Shown here: positions 10,698 to 21,825 of the stretch, one piece after another | Position numbering within the stretch: position 1 is the first letter of the stretch | How the letters are laid out: every line of letters begins with the position of its first letter | Source of the DNA: Kiritimatiellota bacterium | GTDB lineage: Bacteria; Verrucomicrobiota; Lentisphaeria; Victivallales; JAADHT01 | NCBI GenBank assembly: GCA_030590505.1 | Contig: JAUUYH010000005.1 | Location: forward strand, 1-34,174 | Direction: 5' to 3' | DNA: 34,174 nucleotides | Program-made: the position numbers and the translations under genes | The notes under the pieces: model-generated | Seen by the model: the letters and a program-made list of their open reading frames with translations, nothing else | What the model was told of the DNA's origin: nothing | Database searches by the model: none

Positions 10698-10943
10698 ATG
10701 ACAAAAGAAGAAGTATCACAAGCGGTAATTGCAATAATAAACGACATATTACCAGAGGGTGACTGTTCTGATATAAATCCGGACGAACGTCTCAGAGATC
10801 AACTTGATCTTGACTCAATGGATTTTCTTGATATTGTAATGGAATTAAGAAAACAGTATGGCGTTGAAGTTCCAGAAGAGGATTATCAACAACTGGCGAC
10901 ATTGAGTAGCTGTATTAAATATTTAGAACCAAAAATGAAATAA
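10698..10943 (+). CDS. Acyl carrier protein
   Basis: DQLDLDSMDFLDIVMELRKQYGVEVPEEDY, the phosphopantetheine attachment region (DSM rather than DSL). Confidence 0.85.
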   Translation: MTKEEVSQAVIAIINDILPEGDCSDINPDERLRDQLDLDSMDFLDIVMELRKQYGVEVPEEDYQQLATLSSCIKYLEPKMK

Positions 10944-10996
10944 AAGCCTTTTCGACTCTCTCTTAAATAGCGTATTTCATAACATAAAGTTTTTTT

Positions 10997-11455
10997 GTGA
11001 ATAATAAGATTAAATATATTGTGGGCCTTGGAAATTATGCAAAAAATGATGACGGCATAGGGCTGAGAATAGTTGAATATATTGTTGACAACAATCTTGA
11101 TAACGGCTTTGAAGCTATTGAGATTGCTAATGACGGGATGCGTCTTCTCACATACTTTACAAATTCAACGGAAAAAATTATTCTTGTTGACTGTGCTCTT
11201 ATAGGCAAAAAACCTGGAGAGCATCTTCTTTTCCCTTATGACTCTATTCAAACACAAAAAGAGGTCGGAAATATATCAACCCATGAAGGGGATATTGTAA
11301 AACTAGTTGAATTGGCTAAAGAGCTGGACTATCCCATTCCGGAACTCCAAATCTTGGCGATTGAGCCTGAATCTCTTGATATGGACATGAAACTATCAGA
11401 ATGCCTTGAATCTAAACTTAAATTATATGTCGATGCTGCTATAGCAGCTATTTAA
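10997..11455 (+). CDS. Hydrogenase maturation protease-like (HycI/HyaD family)
   Basis: IVGLGNYAKNDDGIGLRIVEYI, VDCALIGKKPGEHLLF, STHEGDIVKLVELA. Confidence 0.8.
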   Translation: MNNKIKYIVGLGNYAKNDDGIGLRIVEYIVDNNLDNGFEAIEIANDGMRLLTYFTNSTEKIILVDCALIGKKPGEHLLFPYDSIQTQKEVGNISTHEGDIVKLVELAKELDYPIPELQILAIEPESLDMDMKLSECLESKLKLYVDAAIAAI

Positions 11456-11473
11456 ATCTAAAATTCCCGTATT

Positions 11474-12136
11474 ATGCCAAATAAAAAACAACGAATAGCT
11501 GTTTTCGGAGGAACATTTAACCCACCTCACAATGGACATTTGCAACTTGTTCAGAAAATCATTCACGATAACATTGCAGATAAAATTCTTTTTATTCCAG
11601 CACTTCACCCCCCTCATAAACCGGGTATCCCTTCTGTCTCATTTCAAGATCGCCTCGCAATGGTTCAGATTGTTGTTGACTGCTTAAATAAAAAAGAAGG
11701 TGCTGAGCTCTTTTTCCTAAGCAATATAGAAGGAGAACGAACTGAGACCCCTTCTTATACCTATGACACGATGATAGAACTTGAAAAACAATATCCAGAT
11801 TCCACCCTCTCTCTTCTTGTAGGTGGAGACAGTCTGCTACATCTGCATACATGGTATATGGCAGAGAAACTGATAGAGAATTGGGGTATTTTGACCTATC
11901 CACGGGGCGACATCTTTGCATCTCCTGAAGCGATAAAGAAAAAATTAAAGAAAAACTGGAACGAAAAGATTGCCTCATTGCTCTTTCAGTCTATATTACT
12001 TGTTGACATCTGTAATATTTCATCAACAGAAATACGTGACGATTTAAAGAATCAAGGGGATATGTTATTCCGTTTTCTTGATTCTGGTGTATATAAATAT
12101 ATAAAAGAAAAAGGACTTTATAAAAATGACAAATAA
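11474..12136 (+). CDS. nadD: Nicotinate-nucleotide adenylyltransferase
   Basis: RIAVFGGTFNPPHNGHLQLVQ, GGDSLLHLHTWY, ISSTEIRDDL. Confidence 0.93.
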   Translation: MPNKKQRIAVFGGTFNPPHNGHLQLVQKIIHDNIADKILFIPALHPPHKPGIPSVSFQDRLAMVQIVVDCLNKKEGAELFFLSNIEGERTETPSYTYDTMIELEKQYPDSTLSLLVGGDSLLHLHTWYMAEKLIENWGILTYPRGDIFASPEAIKKKLKKNWNEKIASLLFQSILLVDICNISSTEIRDDLKNQGDMLFRFLDSGVYKYIKEKGLYKNDK

Positions 12137-12521
12137 AAAAGAGAAAACAACAACAGCTGATATGATTGCAGATCTAGCCATAAAGGTTATAGATGCAGGA
12201 AAAGGTGAAGATATAGTAAAACTACCAGTATCCGAACTATCAGTGCTTGCTGATTATTTTGTATTGTGTACGGCGAACTCTGATCCGCATCTTAGGGCGA
12301 TCTCTGAAAGATTGAAACGCGAAATATCCAAAAAATTTGGGAGAAAACCAAAACTTGATGGTGAGGCAAAAAGTAGTTGGATTGTAATGGACTATGGACT
12401 GATTGTTATACATATTCTCTCTCCTGAAATGAGGGAACATTATCAGTTAGAAAGCCTATGGACTAATAATCCTAAAATGGAGGCACTTGAAACAGTCTCT
12501 GAATCCGCATCAATGGAGTAG
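12126..12521 (+). CDS. rsfS: Ribosome silencing factor RsfS
   Basis: GEDIVKLPVSELSVLADYFVLCTANSDPHLRAISERL; SSWIVMDYGLIVIHILSPEMREHYQLESLW; follows nadD. Confidence 0.93.
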   Translation: MTNKKEKTTTADMIADLAIKVIDAGKGEDIVKLPVSELSVLADYFVLCTANSDPHLRAISERLKREISKKFGRKPKLDGEAKSSWIVMDYGLIVIHILSPEMREHYQLESLWTNNPKMEALETVSESASME

Positions 12522-13295
12522 ATGAAAAAGAGCAAACAACAAACTGAAACAGTAATTGAAGCAATTGACCTAACCTTGGGATATGACGATTTCATATTAC
12601 TCAAGAATATTAATTTTTCCGTAAAAAAAGGAGAAATATTTGCAATACTCGGTGGGTCAGGATGTGGAAAAAGCACTGTATTAAAACACCTTACTGGCCT
12701 CTATGATCCACTTAAAGGAGACGTTTTAATTAATGGAACAAGCATTGTAAATGCAGAAAAGGAAGAGAAAAATGCATTAATGAGGCAGTTCGGAATTCTA
12801 TACCAGTCAGGTGCTCTTTTCAGCTCTATGACCATTGAAGAGAATATAGCAATGCCACTCCATGAATTCACTGACCTGTCAGAAAATATCATTGCTGCAA
12901 TGGCACAAGTCAAACTCAGTCTTGTAGGCCTTGAGGGATTTGAAGGATTTGCCCCTTCTGAAATCAGCGGAGGTATGAAAAAAAGAGCTGGGCTTGCTAG
13001 AGCAATGTCACTTGATCCTCAAATACTATTCTTTGATGAACCATCCGCTGGATTGGATCCTATATCATCCGCTGATCTTGATAAGTTGATTCTTGAATTG
13101 CGTAAAGCAACAGGAACAACGATGGTGATTGTAACTCACGAGCTTGACAGTATATTTACAATAGCCGACCGAGTTATAATCCTAGATAAAGAGTCTAAGG
13201 GCATAATTGCAGAAGGTAATCCTAAGGATCTGAGAGATAACTCTACAAATCCATGGGTTAAGGAATTTTTAAATCGCTCTGACATGAGAAATTAA
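12522..13295 (+). CDS. ABC transporter ATP-binding protein, MlaF-like
   Basis: Walker A GGSGCGKST, signature EISGGMKKRAGLARAM, Walker B LFFDEPSAGLDP; precedes an MCE-domain gene. Confidence 0.9.
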   Translation: MKKSKQQTETVIEAIDLTLGYDDFILLKNINFSVKKGEIFAILGGSGCGKSTVLKHLTGLYDPLKGDVLINGTSIVNAEKEEKNALMRQFGILYQSGALFSSMTIEENIAMPLHEFTDLSENIIAAMAQVKLSLVGLEGFEGFAPSEISGGMKKRAGLARAMSLDPQILFFDEPSAGLDPISSADLDKLILELRKATGTTMVIVTHELDSIFTIADRVIILDKESKGIIAEGNPKDLRDNSTNPWVKEFLNRSDMRN

Positions 13296-13348
13296 AATCT
13301 GATAAGAAATTTAAAGGAAAAAAGCATTATGTTTAACAGGAGTTTAAG

Positions 13349-14212
13349 ATGAGTAATAAAGGTAACAAATATAAAGTCGGATTATTGGCAATAAGTTCAC
13401 TTATTCTTACAATTGTAATATTGGTCTCTCTTGGAATAATGAGCACATTTCAGGAATCATACAGTTTTATGACAGTTATATCTACCTCTGTGCAAGGGTT
13501 GGAAAAAGGTGCAAAAGTAAAGTTCAAAGGTGTGACAATTGGAAAAGTGGATCAAATTCTAATCTCGAGAGATGGTGGAAACATACTGATATATATGGAG
13601 ATGGATCCTAAAGCTGTTGCAGCTAAAAATTACAAACTGGAAGAAACAGGAAAAGACCTCGATAAGCAAGAACAGTTTAAAAGGTTTATGGAAACGAGAA
13701 TTAAAAATGGAGCAAGATGCCAGCTCCGGTATGGCGGTATAACAGGCAATCTTTATATTGAAATTGGTATATATGATACGGGAAAATTCCTTAAGAAAGA
13801 TTATCAGTTACCGAAAGATCATCCTCCATACATCCCTTCTATCCCGCCAGTTCTTATTGGTAATATCATGGGGACTCTGCAAGAAGCACTTGAACATATC
13901 GCGAACATCGATGTTAATAAGATCGTGAAAGACATAGAAAAGACCATGCTAAATGTTAATAAAACATTGACCGAGATAAACAAAGGGATAAAGGATGCCC
14001 AGATTTCAAAACTTTCTGAATCCATGAACGGATTCCTCAATTCTTCTGAAACTGCCATGGATGAAATACTTGAACTCCGTAAAACAATTGATGTCACACT
14101 TCAGAATGCAAATGATATCATGGCAGCGGCAAAAACTCTCATACAGTATATTGAGGAACATCCGGCATCACTTATTAACGGAAGACAGGATGATCCTGTT
14201 ATGACCCCTTAA
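13349..14212 (+). CDS. MlaD/MCE-domain lipid transport protein
   Basis: N-terminal TM and MCE region VISTSVQGLEKGAKVKFKGVTIGKVDQILIS. Confidence 0.9.
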   Translation: MSNKGNKYKVGLLAISSLILTIVILVSLGIMSTFQESYSFMTVISTSVQGLEKGAKVKFKGVTIGKVDQILISRDGGNILIYMEMDPKAVAAKNYKLEETGKDLDKQEQFKRFMETRIKNGARCQLRYGGITGNLYIEIGIYDTGKFLKKDYQLPKDHPPYIPSIPPVLIGNIMGTLQEALEHIANIDVNKIVKDIEKTMLNVNKTLTEINKGIKDAQISKLSESMNGFLNSSETAMDEILELRKTIDVTLQNANDIMAAAKTLIQYIEEHPASLINGRQDDPVMTP

Positions 14213-14262
14213 GCGTTAGACGCAAAAACTCAGCAGTATATGTTTATAGGAAGAATACAGAT

Positions 14263-15909
14263 ATGAAATCCGCCCCCTCATATAAACGTTGCCTCATCTA
14301 TATAATTCCTATGATCGTTGCTCTGATAGCACGCGAATTGCTCTATATCGAATGGTTAAAATCGCCTTTTAGGTTTTATCATATACTTTCTGGTCTTGAT
14401 ATGCAGACATTTGTAATGCGTGGAGAAAACTTCTACAACGGCACTACCTCATTCAATATGTACAGATTCTTTATTGCAGTAATATATGCCATCTGCGGAA
14501 AAGAAAATCTGGTAGAAGGTGTTATTGCAGCACAGATGATGATGGGAGTTATCACAACTGGGTTAACTGTTTATCTTTACAGGCATATTTTTCGGAACAA
14601 AATAGGTGCAATGATTGCCGGTCTATTCTGTGCACTATATACCCCCCTGATGGTCTATGAAACTCAAGTACTGAAAGAAACACTTTTTCTTTTTCTATCT
14701 ATTCTGGCTTTGACATTGATTGTATTTGCACGAAAGAAACACTTCCCGCCCCTACCCTCATACATTGCTGGTGCTGTAGCAATTATGCCATTTTTTATAC
14801 GTTTTTCAGGTGTAATATGGCTAACATTTATCTACTTCTGGTTAATCACATACTGCTACAAAAAAAAACAGTTATGGAAACCCCTGTCTTTTGCAATTGC
14901 AGGATCTTTTACAGTAATAATCTTAGTATTCTCATACAATCTAAGCCACAACTACTCCATTCTCCACTACTTCACTCCAAATACTCCATACCTTCTTGGT
15001 GTGGGTGCAACGCCAGATGCTAAAAATTTATCATTTAAGCTATCTAAAACAACAACTGCCAAAGTATCTCCACAACCTCTATTTAGCTATATAAAAACAT
15101 ATACATCTAAAATTGCATACATATTCTCAGGTTACGAGCAACCGAACAATATAAATTACTATTTCACCTGTAGCAAATTGCCATTACTCAAGTTTTTCAT
15201 TGGCTCCTTTGTTCTAGTTCCACTCTCCGTTGCCGGACTCTTAATGATGGTTATATATTTCAAAAAAGAGAAAAGAGTGACAATCTTTTTTCTCTATATG
15301 ATAGCATTTATCATCCCAATGATTCTCTTCCTGCCACTTGCAAGATATAAAATGGCACTAACTCCTGTTTTTGCTATATTCGCAGCTTGGTGGATTATCT
15401 ATATGATCAATCTCTTAAAATCACAACAAAAACAGCCAATCGTAATACCAATGTTGATATTCCTCTCCGCATTCCTCTTTTCTGGTTATATATGCAGAAA
15501 TAGACCTATGCGAAACTCTGACAAAAAAGCGTACGGCCTTGCGGCATCCTACCTACCAAATAAACTTATGATCAAAGGAAGATTTCAAGAAGCCAGAGAA
15601 CTACTAGAACTCTGCTACTCTAAAAACACTGACAACCCATATATCATGCTAGATTACGTATCTTCTCTTCTAGGATGTGGAGAACCTGTCCAAGCTGAAA
15701 AAATTCTACTGAAACAGAAATCAATACAAGATCAAATCCTCCTAGGACGCTATTTCTATGAACTAGCAGAGTGTACATTAATACTCGGTCACTCAAAAAA
15801 TGCCTTAGAATATTATAAATCAGCCCTACAATTACCTATATCACCTCAACGAAAAAAAATGATTAGAACGAAAAGAACAATGATTCAACGCGCACTAATT
15901 ACAAAATAA
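14263..15909 (+). CDS. GT-C/ArnT-like polytopic membrane glycosyltransferase with C-terminal TPR-like region
   Basis: Multi-TM, GT39-like layout; helical repeat C-terminus. Confidence 0.55.
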   Translation: MKSAPSYKRCLIYIIPMIVALIARELLYIEWLKSPFRFYHILSGLDMQTFVMRGENFYNGTTSFNMYRFFIAVIYAICGKENLVEGVIAAQMMMGVITTGLTVYLYRHIFRNKIGAMIAGLFCALYTPLMVYETQVLKETLFLFLSILALTLIVFARKKHFPPLPSYIAGAVAIMPFFIRFSGVIWLTFIYFWLITYCYKKKQLWKPLSFAIAGSFTVIILVFSYNLSHNYSILHYFTPNTPYLLGVGATPDAKNLSFKLSKTTTAKVSPQPLFSYIKTYTSKIAYIFSGYEQPNNINYYFTCSKLPLLKFFIGSFVLVPLSVAGLLMMVIYFKKEKRVTIFFLYMIAFIIPMILFLPLARYKMALTPVFAIFAAWWIIYMINLLKSQQKQPIVIPMLIFLSAFLFSGYICRNRPMRNSDKKAYGLAASYLPNKLMIKGRFQEARELLELCYSKNTDNPYIMLDYVSSLLGCGEPVQAEKILLKQKSIQDQILLGRYFYELAECTLILGHSKNALEYYKSALQLPISPQRKKMIRTKRTMIQRALITK

Positions 15910-16008
15910 CCCTACAATTACCCAAATTTTCAAACTAAATTATTTATTAGTTTAGTCCTTATTGAAAATTCTTTTCCTTTTTCTATTTGTATTCTCGTTT
16001 TATCCCCT

Positions 16009-16032
16009 TATCTTAATTAAGATAGTTTTTTT
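16009..16032 (+). terminator. Possible intrinsic terminator
   Basis: TATCTTAATTAAGATA palindrome followed by GTTTTTTT. AT-rich, so weak. Confidence 0.4.
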
Positions 16033-16078
16033 AAACAGAGGCTGGCACTAAAACTTAGGAATATAACAGAAGTTATCA

Positions 16079-18991
16079 ATGAAACATTTAAAATACATTT
16101 TTGCACTTTATTTGCTACTAATTTCCCTTGTGTATGCTGACAATACTGCTATAAAATTGACTGAAGTCGAACAAGAATGGATTGATAAAAATCCATCCAT
16201 TCGACTCGGCATTGATCCAGGATGGCCTCCCTTTGAATGGTTTGATTCAAATGGAAACTATACTGGACTCTCTTCAGGATTTATTAATGTCCTTAGCAAA
16301 CGCTTAGGCATCTCAATAATACCAGTGCGTGGAATAACCTGGAACAACGTAATGACGGAAGCAAAAAACGGAACTATAGATCTCATTGCATGCATTACAA
16401 AATCACCTAAACGTTCAAAATTTTTAAATTTCACAAAACCTTATGCTGCTTATCCATTTGTATTAATAACACGCTCTGATTTTCGTACAATATCAGGGCT
16501 AAAGGAGTTAACGAAAGATAGAGTTGCCACAACAAAAGGATATGTATTCCCCGAATATATTACATCTCAAAATCCTGATATCAATCTGACAATTTTTAAC
16601 ACACCACTTGAAGGGCTCCAAGCTCTATCTCTTGGCAAAATTGATGTATATGCAGGAAATTTAGGAGTATTGACTTTTCTTATTAGGACCGAAAGTTTTA
16701 CCAATCTTAAAATTGCAACTCTAGTCAAGGGCCAGGAGCGCAACGAACTCTCTATGGGAATACCAAAAAATAAGCCGATACTTTATTCGATAATACAAAA
16801 AGGGCTTGCTTCAATATCTGACAAAGAACGTATTGCAATAAGGCGTAAATGGGTAAATTTCAACATAAAGCACCCTAACAACTGGGGTATCTTTTTAGTC
16901 TGGACGATTCCTATATTAGCTATTTCTGTATCAATAATTAGTTTTTTCATCTATACAAATAGAAAACTTGCAAACGAAATTACCGAACGTAAAAAAGCCG
17001 TGGCTTCTGCAGAAAAAGCAAATCGTACAAAAAGTGAATTTCTTGCTAATATGTCACATGAAATCCGTACTCCAATGAATGTTATTTTAGGAATGTCACA
17101 ACTTGCGGAGGATACTCAATTGTCCACTCTGCAACTAAACTACATAGAAAAGATCAAAAGTGCCGCAAATTCCTTATTGGGAATAATTAATGATATTCTT
17201 GATTATTCAAAAGTCGAAGCTGGCAAGATGACGATTGAGAATATTAATTTTGAGCTGGATGCTATGATTGACAGTACAGTTGAACTGATTGGTCTGCAGG
17301 CTTCTGAAAAGAACTTGGAATTACTTACGGATATTGATCCTAACATCCCTGGCAATTTAATTGGTGATCCTCTGCGCCTTTCACAAATTATAAATAATCT
17401 AATGAGCAACGCTATCAAGTTTACCCAGAAAGGCAGTGTTATTCTTCGGTGCGAAAAAATGCAACAAGATGCAGATAAAATAGTAATTAAATTTTCCGTT
17501 TACGATACAGGCATAGGAATTAAAGAAGAGGCAAGAAATAGACTATTTAAGCCGTTTTCGCAAGCAGATGGATCAACAACACGTCAATTTGGCGGCTCTG
17601 GCTTAGGATTGACAATATCCAAACGCTTATGTGAACTGATGGGGGGAACTATCTGGGCAGAAAACAATAAAGGCCTTGGAGCTGTATTCTCTACCACCAT
17701 TCCGTTTAGCTTAATGAAGAGTGCGAAAAAAGCAACAATTAAACGAAAAACTGGCCTAAAGGGCAAGCGTGCTCTAGTCGTGGATGATAATGCGGATGCT
17801 AGAAAGATCACCATGAAGTTGTTGAAATCATTAGAGTTTAAAGTTACAGGAGTTGATTCTGGAAAAAATGCTTTAATCAAACTACATGATGCAGAAGAAA
17901 ATGGCAAGATTTTTAGTATTGTTTTACTTGATTGGAAAATGCCAGAGATGGATGGGATTGAAGTATGTAAACTTATAAAGAAAAATTTCCATTCAAGAAA
18001 TTTAAAAATATTAATGTTAACTGCATTCGGAAGTGAAGAAATAAGAAAACAAGCAATCAATGCTGGATTTAACGGTTTTCTAAATAAACCAGTCAGAGCA
18101 TCAATTCTATTTGATGCAGTGATGATGGCATTCGGTCATAAAACAACTTCAATAAAAACTAAAACATCAACAAACACCAATAGTTTGAAGGGAGCAAAAA
18201 TACTACTAGCAGAGGACAACCAATGTAACCAAGAAATAGCATCTGGATTATTGAAAAAAATGGGAATGGAAATAGTAATTGCCAATAATGGCAAGGAAGC
18301 AGTTGAAAAAGTAACATCCATGGATTTTGATTTGGTGTTAATGGATATTCAGATGCCAGAGATGGATGGCTTAACTGCAACCCGTAAAATTAGACAACTA
18401 TCCCTTCCTGGGATTAAAAAATTGCCTATAATTGCAATGACCGCACATGCGATGAAGGGAGATTGGGAAAAAAGCATAGAGGCTGGAATGAATGATCATA
18501 TTACAAAACCAGTCGATCCAGAGTTGTTATATAATACCATAAAAAAACACCTTCCGAAACATATACACAGTCAACCAACAGATATAACTTCTCAATCTAA
18601 AAAAAGAGAAGCTAAGGCGCCCCAAGTTACTGTCCCAAAAATAGATGGTATCAATATAAAAGCAGGGCTTATGTATACTGATAACGATCCAGAATTTTAC
18701 ATGCAAATGTTATCTAATTTAGCAAAGGACTATAAAGATATTGAAGTGCGAGTACGAACAGAAGTTGAAAAGAATAACATGGAGGCAGCCGTAACTTTGG
18801 CACACTCTCTAAAAGGGCTTGCGGCCACTCTAGGAGTAGATCCTGTAAAAACAGCTGCGGCAGAATTGGAAGCTCTCCTTCGTACAAATAAAAGAGACTT
18901 AACCCTAGATAACTCCATTGCAAAACTAGGCAAAATTAATAAAAAAATCTCTTCTTCAATTATTGACTCTTTGCCACTCTTGACAAAATAA
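16079..18991 (+). CDS. Hybrid sensor histidine kinase: SBP_bac_3 sensor, TM, HisKA, HATPase, two REC domains, Hpt
   Basis: [56 protein letters not shown]; two receiver blocks ([42 protein letters not shown]); Hpt [17 protein letters not shown]. Confidence 0.93.
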   Translation: MKHLKYIFALYLLLISLVYADNTAIKLTEVEQEWIDKNPSIRLGIDPGWPPFEWFDSNGNYTGLSSGFINVLSKRLGISIIPVRGITWNNVMTEAKNGTIDLIACITKSPKRSKFLNFTKPYAAYPFVLITRSDFRTISGLKELTKDRVATTKGYVFPEYITSQNPDINLTIFNTPLEGLQALSLGKIDVYAGNLGVLTFLIRTESFTNLKIATLVKGQERNELSMGIPKNKPILYSIIQKGLASISDKERIAIRRKWVNFNIKHPNNWGIFLVWTIPILAISVSIISFFIYTNRKLANEITERKKAVASAEKANRTKSEFLANMSHEIRTPMNVILGMSQLAEDTQLSTLQLNYIEKIKSAANSLLGIINDILDYSKVEAGKMTIENINFELDAMIDSTVELIGLQASEKNLELLTDIDPNIPGNLIGDPLRLSQIINNLMSNAIKFTQKGSVILRCEKMQQDADKIVIKFSVYDTGIGIKEEARNRLFKPFSQADGSTTRQFGGSGLGLTISKRLCELMGGTIWAENNKGLGAVFSTTIPFSLMKSAKKATIKRKTGLKGKRALVVDDNADARKITMKLLKSLEFKVTGVDSGKNALIKLHDAEENGKIFSIVLLDWKMPEMDGIEVCKLIKKNFHSRNLKILMLTAFGSEEIRKQAINAGFNGFLNKPVRASILFDAVMMAFGHKTTSIKTKTSTNTNSLKGAKILLAEDNQCNQEIASGLLKKMGMEIVIANNGKEAVEKVTSMDFDLVLMDIQMPEMDGLTATRKIRQLSLPGIKKLPIIAMTAHAMKGDWEKSIEAGMNDHITKPVDPELLYNTIKKHLPKHIHSQPTDITSQSKKREAKAPQVTVPKIDGINIKAGLMYTDNDPEFYMQMLSNLAKDYKDIEVRVRTEVEKNNMEAAVTLAHSLKGLAATLGVDPVKTAAAELEALLRTNKRDLTLDNSIAKLGKINKKISSSIIDSLPLLTK

Positions 18992-19161
18992 TTACTACCT
19001 AGATTGTGCAAACATAAGTGTGTGAGTTCCGTAAATACTTTGTTTTCAGATGCTTTACCTTTTCTATAAAGCTCCTTTTAATGGAACTGAATAAAAAGCC
19101 AAAGCATATGCGGACAAATGACTTATGCTAATTGCGTGTTTAGGGTTACACTATTTAGGTA

Positions 19162-20085
19162 CTAATGTAATTCAATGCCTTTTATTGATAGTATTGCATG
19201 GTTAAGAATCTTTTGTATCTCAGTAATATATTCAGAGACAGCATTCATACTACCTGGCAATGTAAAAATTAAAGTTTTGTCAATTGTACCAGCAATAGAA
19301 CGACTTAGTAGTGCTGAAGGGATGTTCTCTCCATATTTAACCCTAATAAATTCCATTATACCCGGAATCTCTCTATCAAGCATAGGTTTAATTGTCTCAG
19401 GTGTAATATCTCTCTCTGCAAGTCCTGTTCCGCCTGTTGTAATAAAAAGATCGCAACCTGATTTTACAGAATTAGTCAAAGTCTCTTTAAGTTTATCTTG
19501 ATCATCAGGTATCAAAATATTTGCGAAGTTCGCAGAGAAATATGTTGACGCTATATGCTCCTCAAGAAGTTCTTTTATCCTTGGACCGCTTCTATCCTCA
19601 TATTCTCCAGAAAAAGCTCGGTCACTAAGAGTGATTATGTGTATATTTAAAGGTTTTTCAATTAATGCTATTTCATCACCAGCCTTTATTTTACCACCTT
19701 TAATTACCCGGCAAAAGATACCCTCTTTCGGCATTACGCATTTACCAATTTCACGATAGATGGCGCATCCTCCTCCGTGGCATTTTTTACCAATTTGGGT
19801 AACTTCCATAATGACATCTCCAATTTGAAGCTGGGTAAAAATCGGAAGCGAGACAAGATTAACTCCTTCCGTTGTTATATTTTCAGCAAATTCACCAAAT
19901 TTAAACGTTTTCCCACTACTTTCAGAGAACTTATCTATGCTCTCCTTTGAGAGAAGACTAATCTGTCTGTGCCATTTACCGGAATGCGCATCCTCAAGAA
20001 TACCGACTTCATTTAAAGTTATTTCAGGAACAGGATGCTTTATAGTCCCCTTCTCAACCGAAATGTTTACTGATAATATTTTCAT
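19162..20085 (-). CDS. MOSC domain - MogA/MoaB molybdopterin adenylyltransferase fusion
   Basis: N-terminal MOSC-like KCHGGGCAIYREIGKCVMPKEGIFCRVIKGGKIKAGD; C-terminal IITLSDRAFSGEYEDRSGPRI and FITTGGTGLAERDITPETIKPMLDREIPGIMEFIR. Confidence 0.9.
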   Translation of the reverse strand: MKILSVNISVEKGTIKHPVPEITLNEVGILEDAHSGKWHRQISLLSKESIDKFSESSGKTFKFGEFAENITTEGVNLVSLPIFTQLQIGDVIMEVTQIGKKCHGGGCAIYREIGKCVMPKEGIFCRVIKGGKIKAGDEIALIEKPLNIHIITLSDRAFSGEYEDRSGPRIKELLEEHIASTYFSANFANILIPDDQDKLKETLTNSVKSGCDLFITTGGTGLAERDITPETIKPMLDREIPGIMEFIRVKYGENIPSALLSRSIAGTIDKTLIFTLPGSMNAVSEYITEIQKILNHAILSIKGIELH

Positions 20086-20133
20086 TTTTAGTCCTTTTTA
20101 TAAATTAATATTTTTCAAATTCTGGATGTCTTT

Positions 20134-20595
20134 CTAAATTGAAACTTCTTCTTTTGTCTTTTCTATAAGCTTTATTCCGCAAATCTTCATATTCTTGTCA
20201 ACAGCCTTGCACATATCATAGACTGTAAGCAGAGATACACTGACAGCTGTTAGTGCTTCCATCTCAATACCTGTCTGACCAATACACTTCACTTCGCTGC
20301 ACACCTCAATTCCATCTTCAAGAATAGTTGCCTTTACATCTGCTTTTGATATAATTAAAGTGTGGCATAGTGGAATTAAATCCGCGGTCTTTTTTGCCGC
20401 CTGAACACCTGCGAGTTCCGCAGTTATCAAAACATTTCCTTTTTTCATTTCATTCGCGTTAATCTGTTTTAAAGTTTCATCACTTAGTGTTATAAAACCT
20501 TTTGCTTTTGCAATTCTTACTGACTCAGGTTTATCTCCTACATCAACCATTGTTGGACGGTTATCCGCTCCGATATGTGATAATTTATTTGTCAT
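20134..20595 (-). CDS. moaC: Cyclic pyranopterin monophosphate synthase
   Basis: LSHIGADNRPTMVDVGDKPESVRIAKAKGFI, AGVQAAKKTADLIPLCHTL, GQTGIEMEALTAVSVSLLTVYDMCKAVDK. Confidence 0.95.
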   Translation of the reverse strand: MTNKLSHIGADNRPTMVDVGDKPESVRIAKAKGFITLSDETLKQINANEMKKGNVLITAELAGVQAAKKTADLIPLCHTLIISKADVKATILEDGIEVCSEVKCIGQTGIEMEALTAVSVSLLTVYDMCKAVDKNMKICGIKLIEKTKEEVSI

Positions 20596-20729
20596 TTTTT
20601 ATTTCCTTATTTTTTTCTACTACGTTTGGATGCGAGAACGCCTCGAGCAAATTCACATCCGAGAACGGTTATGCGACAGTGAAATATATAGCCATTAAAA
20701 AAAAGCTAAATGTTCACTTCTGTGTCTCT

Positions 20730-20819
20730 TAACTCCAGCACTTTCGAACTTTAGACCTTCAGCACTCTAGCACTCTAGCACTTCAGAACTTCAAAATTTC
20801 TTCCACTTCCACTTCCACC
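20730..20819. repeat. Degenerate short tandem repeats between moaC and moaA
   Basis: CAGCACTTTCGAACTTTAGACCTTCAGCACTCTAGCACTCTAGCACTTCAGAACTTC...TTCCACTTCCACTTCCACC, reaching the moaA stop codon. Confidence 0.7.
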
Positions 20820-21620
20820 TTATCCTCCGATTGAGTAAAATTCATTATTATTGCTTTTATGTCCAGATTCTGGTTTATTTCCAATGGCTATTTTCAAAGC
20901 ATCCTCTATTCCAAGCTCTCTCACAGAATAGCAAATATCATTAAATAGGCATGGATATATTTTTCCATCACTTGCAAGGCGGATACGATTGCATATTTCA
21001 CAGTTCCCTCCATCGCCACCCTGCACTGCCCAGAATGTTCCTTCTTCCATATTCATACGCCTGATATAACGGATCAAATACCCATGCTTATCTGCGAACT
21101 TCGCAACTTCCTGAGCATCTAGTTCATCAGATGATTCTTTTATTACGCAATTGATTTTAATCTCTTTAAAACCTGCAGAATCAGCAGCTTTCAATCCATC
21201 TAAAACCATATTAACATCTCCACCACGGGTAATATCCCTGAACCTTTCGGGATCTAACGAGTCTAGGCTAACATTAATCCGATGCAATCCAGCACCCTTC
21301 AATTCTTCTGCAAATTTCGCAAGTAAAATACCATTGGTTGTCATCGCATAATCTTTAATCCCCTCTATCTCTGTGAGCATAGCAACAAGAGTTATAATAT
21401 TTTTTCGTACCAGTGGCTCACCACCAGTTAAACGAACTTTGTCAACCCCAAATTCTACCGCTTTTTTTGTCACATTATAAATCTCTTCGAATGAAAGTAT
21501 ATCACTATGAGGAATCAATTTTATTCCATCTTCTGGCATACAATATTTACAACGCAGATTACATAGATCTGTAACTGAGATTCTTAGATAATTTATTTTT
21601 CTATTAAAATTGTCTTTCAT
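20820..21620 (-). CDS. moaA: GTP 3',8-cyclase MoaA, shortened form
   Basis: RISVTDLCNLRCKYCMPEDG, RLTGGEPLVRKN, NCEICNRIRLASDGKIYPCLF (second cluster Cys), 266 aa. Confidence 0.88.
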   Translation of the reverse strand: MKDNFNRKINYLRISVTDLCNLRCKYCMPEDGIKLIPHSDILSFEEIYNVTKKAVEFGVDKVRLTGGEPLVRKNIITLVAMLTEIEGIKDYAMTTNGILLAKFAEELKGAGLHRINVSLDSLDPERFRDITRGGDVNMVLDGLKAADSAGFKEIKINCVIKESSDELDAQEVAKFADKHGYLIRYIRRMNMEEGTFWAVQGGDGGNCEICNRIRLASDGKIYPCLFNDICYSVRELGIEDALKIAIGNKPESGHKSNNNEFYSIGG

Positions 21621-21800
21621 AATTTACAAATCCTTTTAAATCTCTATTTTTCCACTATGACTTAATGTAGTTTAAATCTGAGAAATACAAGATTAATTAA
21701 CCCGAATTATATTAATTTCTGACAAAAGATTCCACCTTAAACGATCATAAAAATTTACAAAGTCTAACAAAACATTATTTCATGTACTTAAAAACAGCTG

Positions 21801-21825
21801 AATATAATTCGGGATCAGGAGAAAA
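21801..21825 (+). repeat. 25-bp repeat copy 1
   Basis: AATATAATTCGGGATCAGGAGAAAA. Confidence 0.85.

Noticed and set aside
20596-20720. Moco riboswitch upstream of moaC
   Set aside because: The leader has a repeated CGTTCTCG(G/C)ATC motif, but I could not match it to the Moco RNA consensus. An Infernal RF01055 search would decide.
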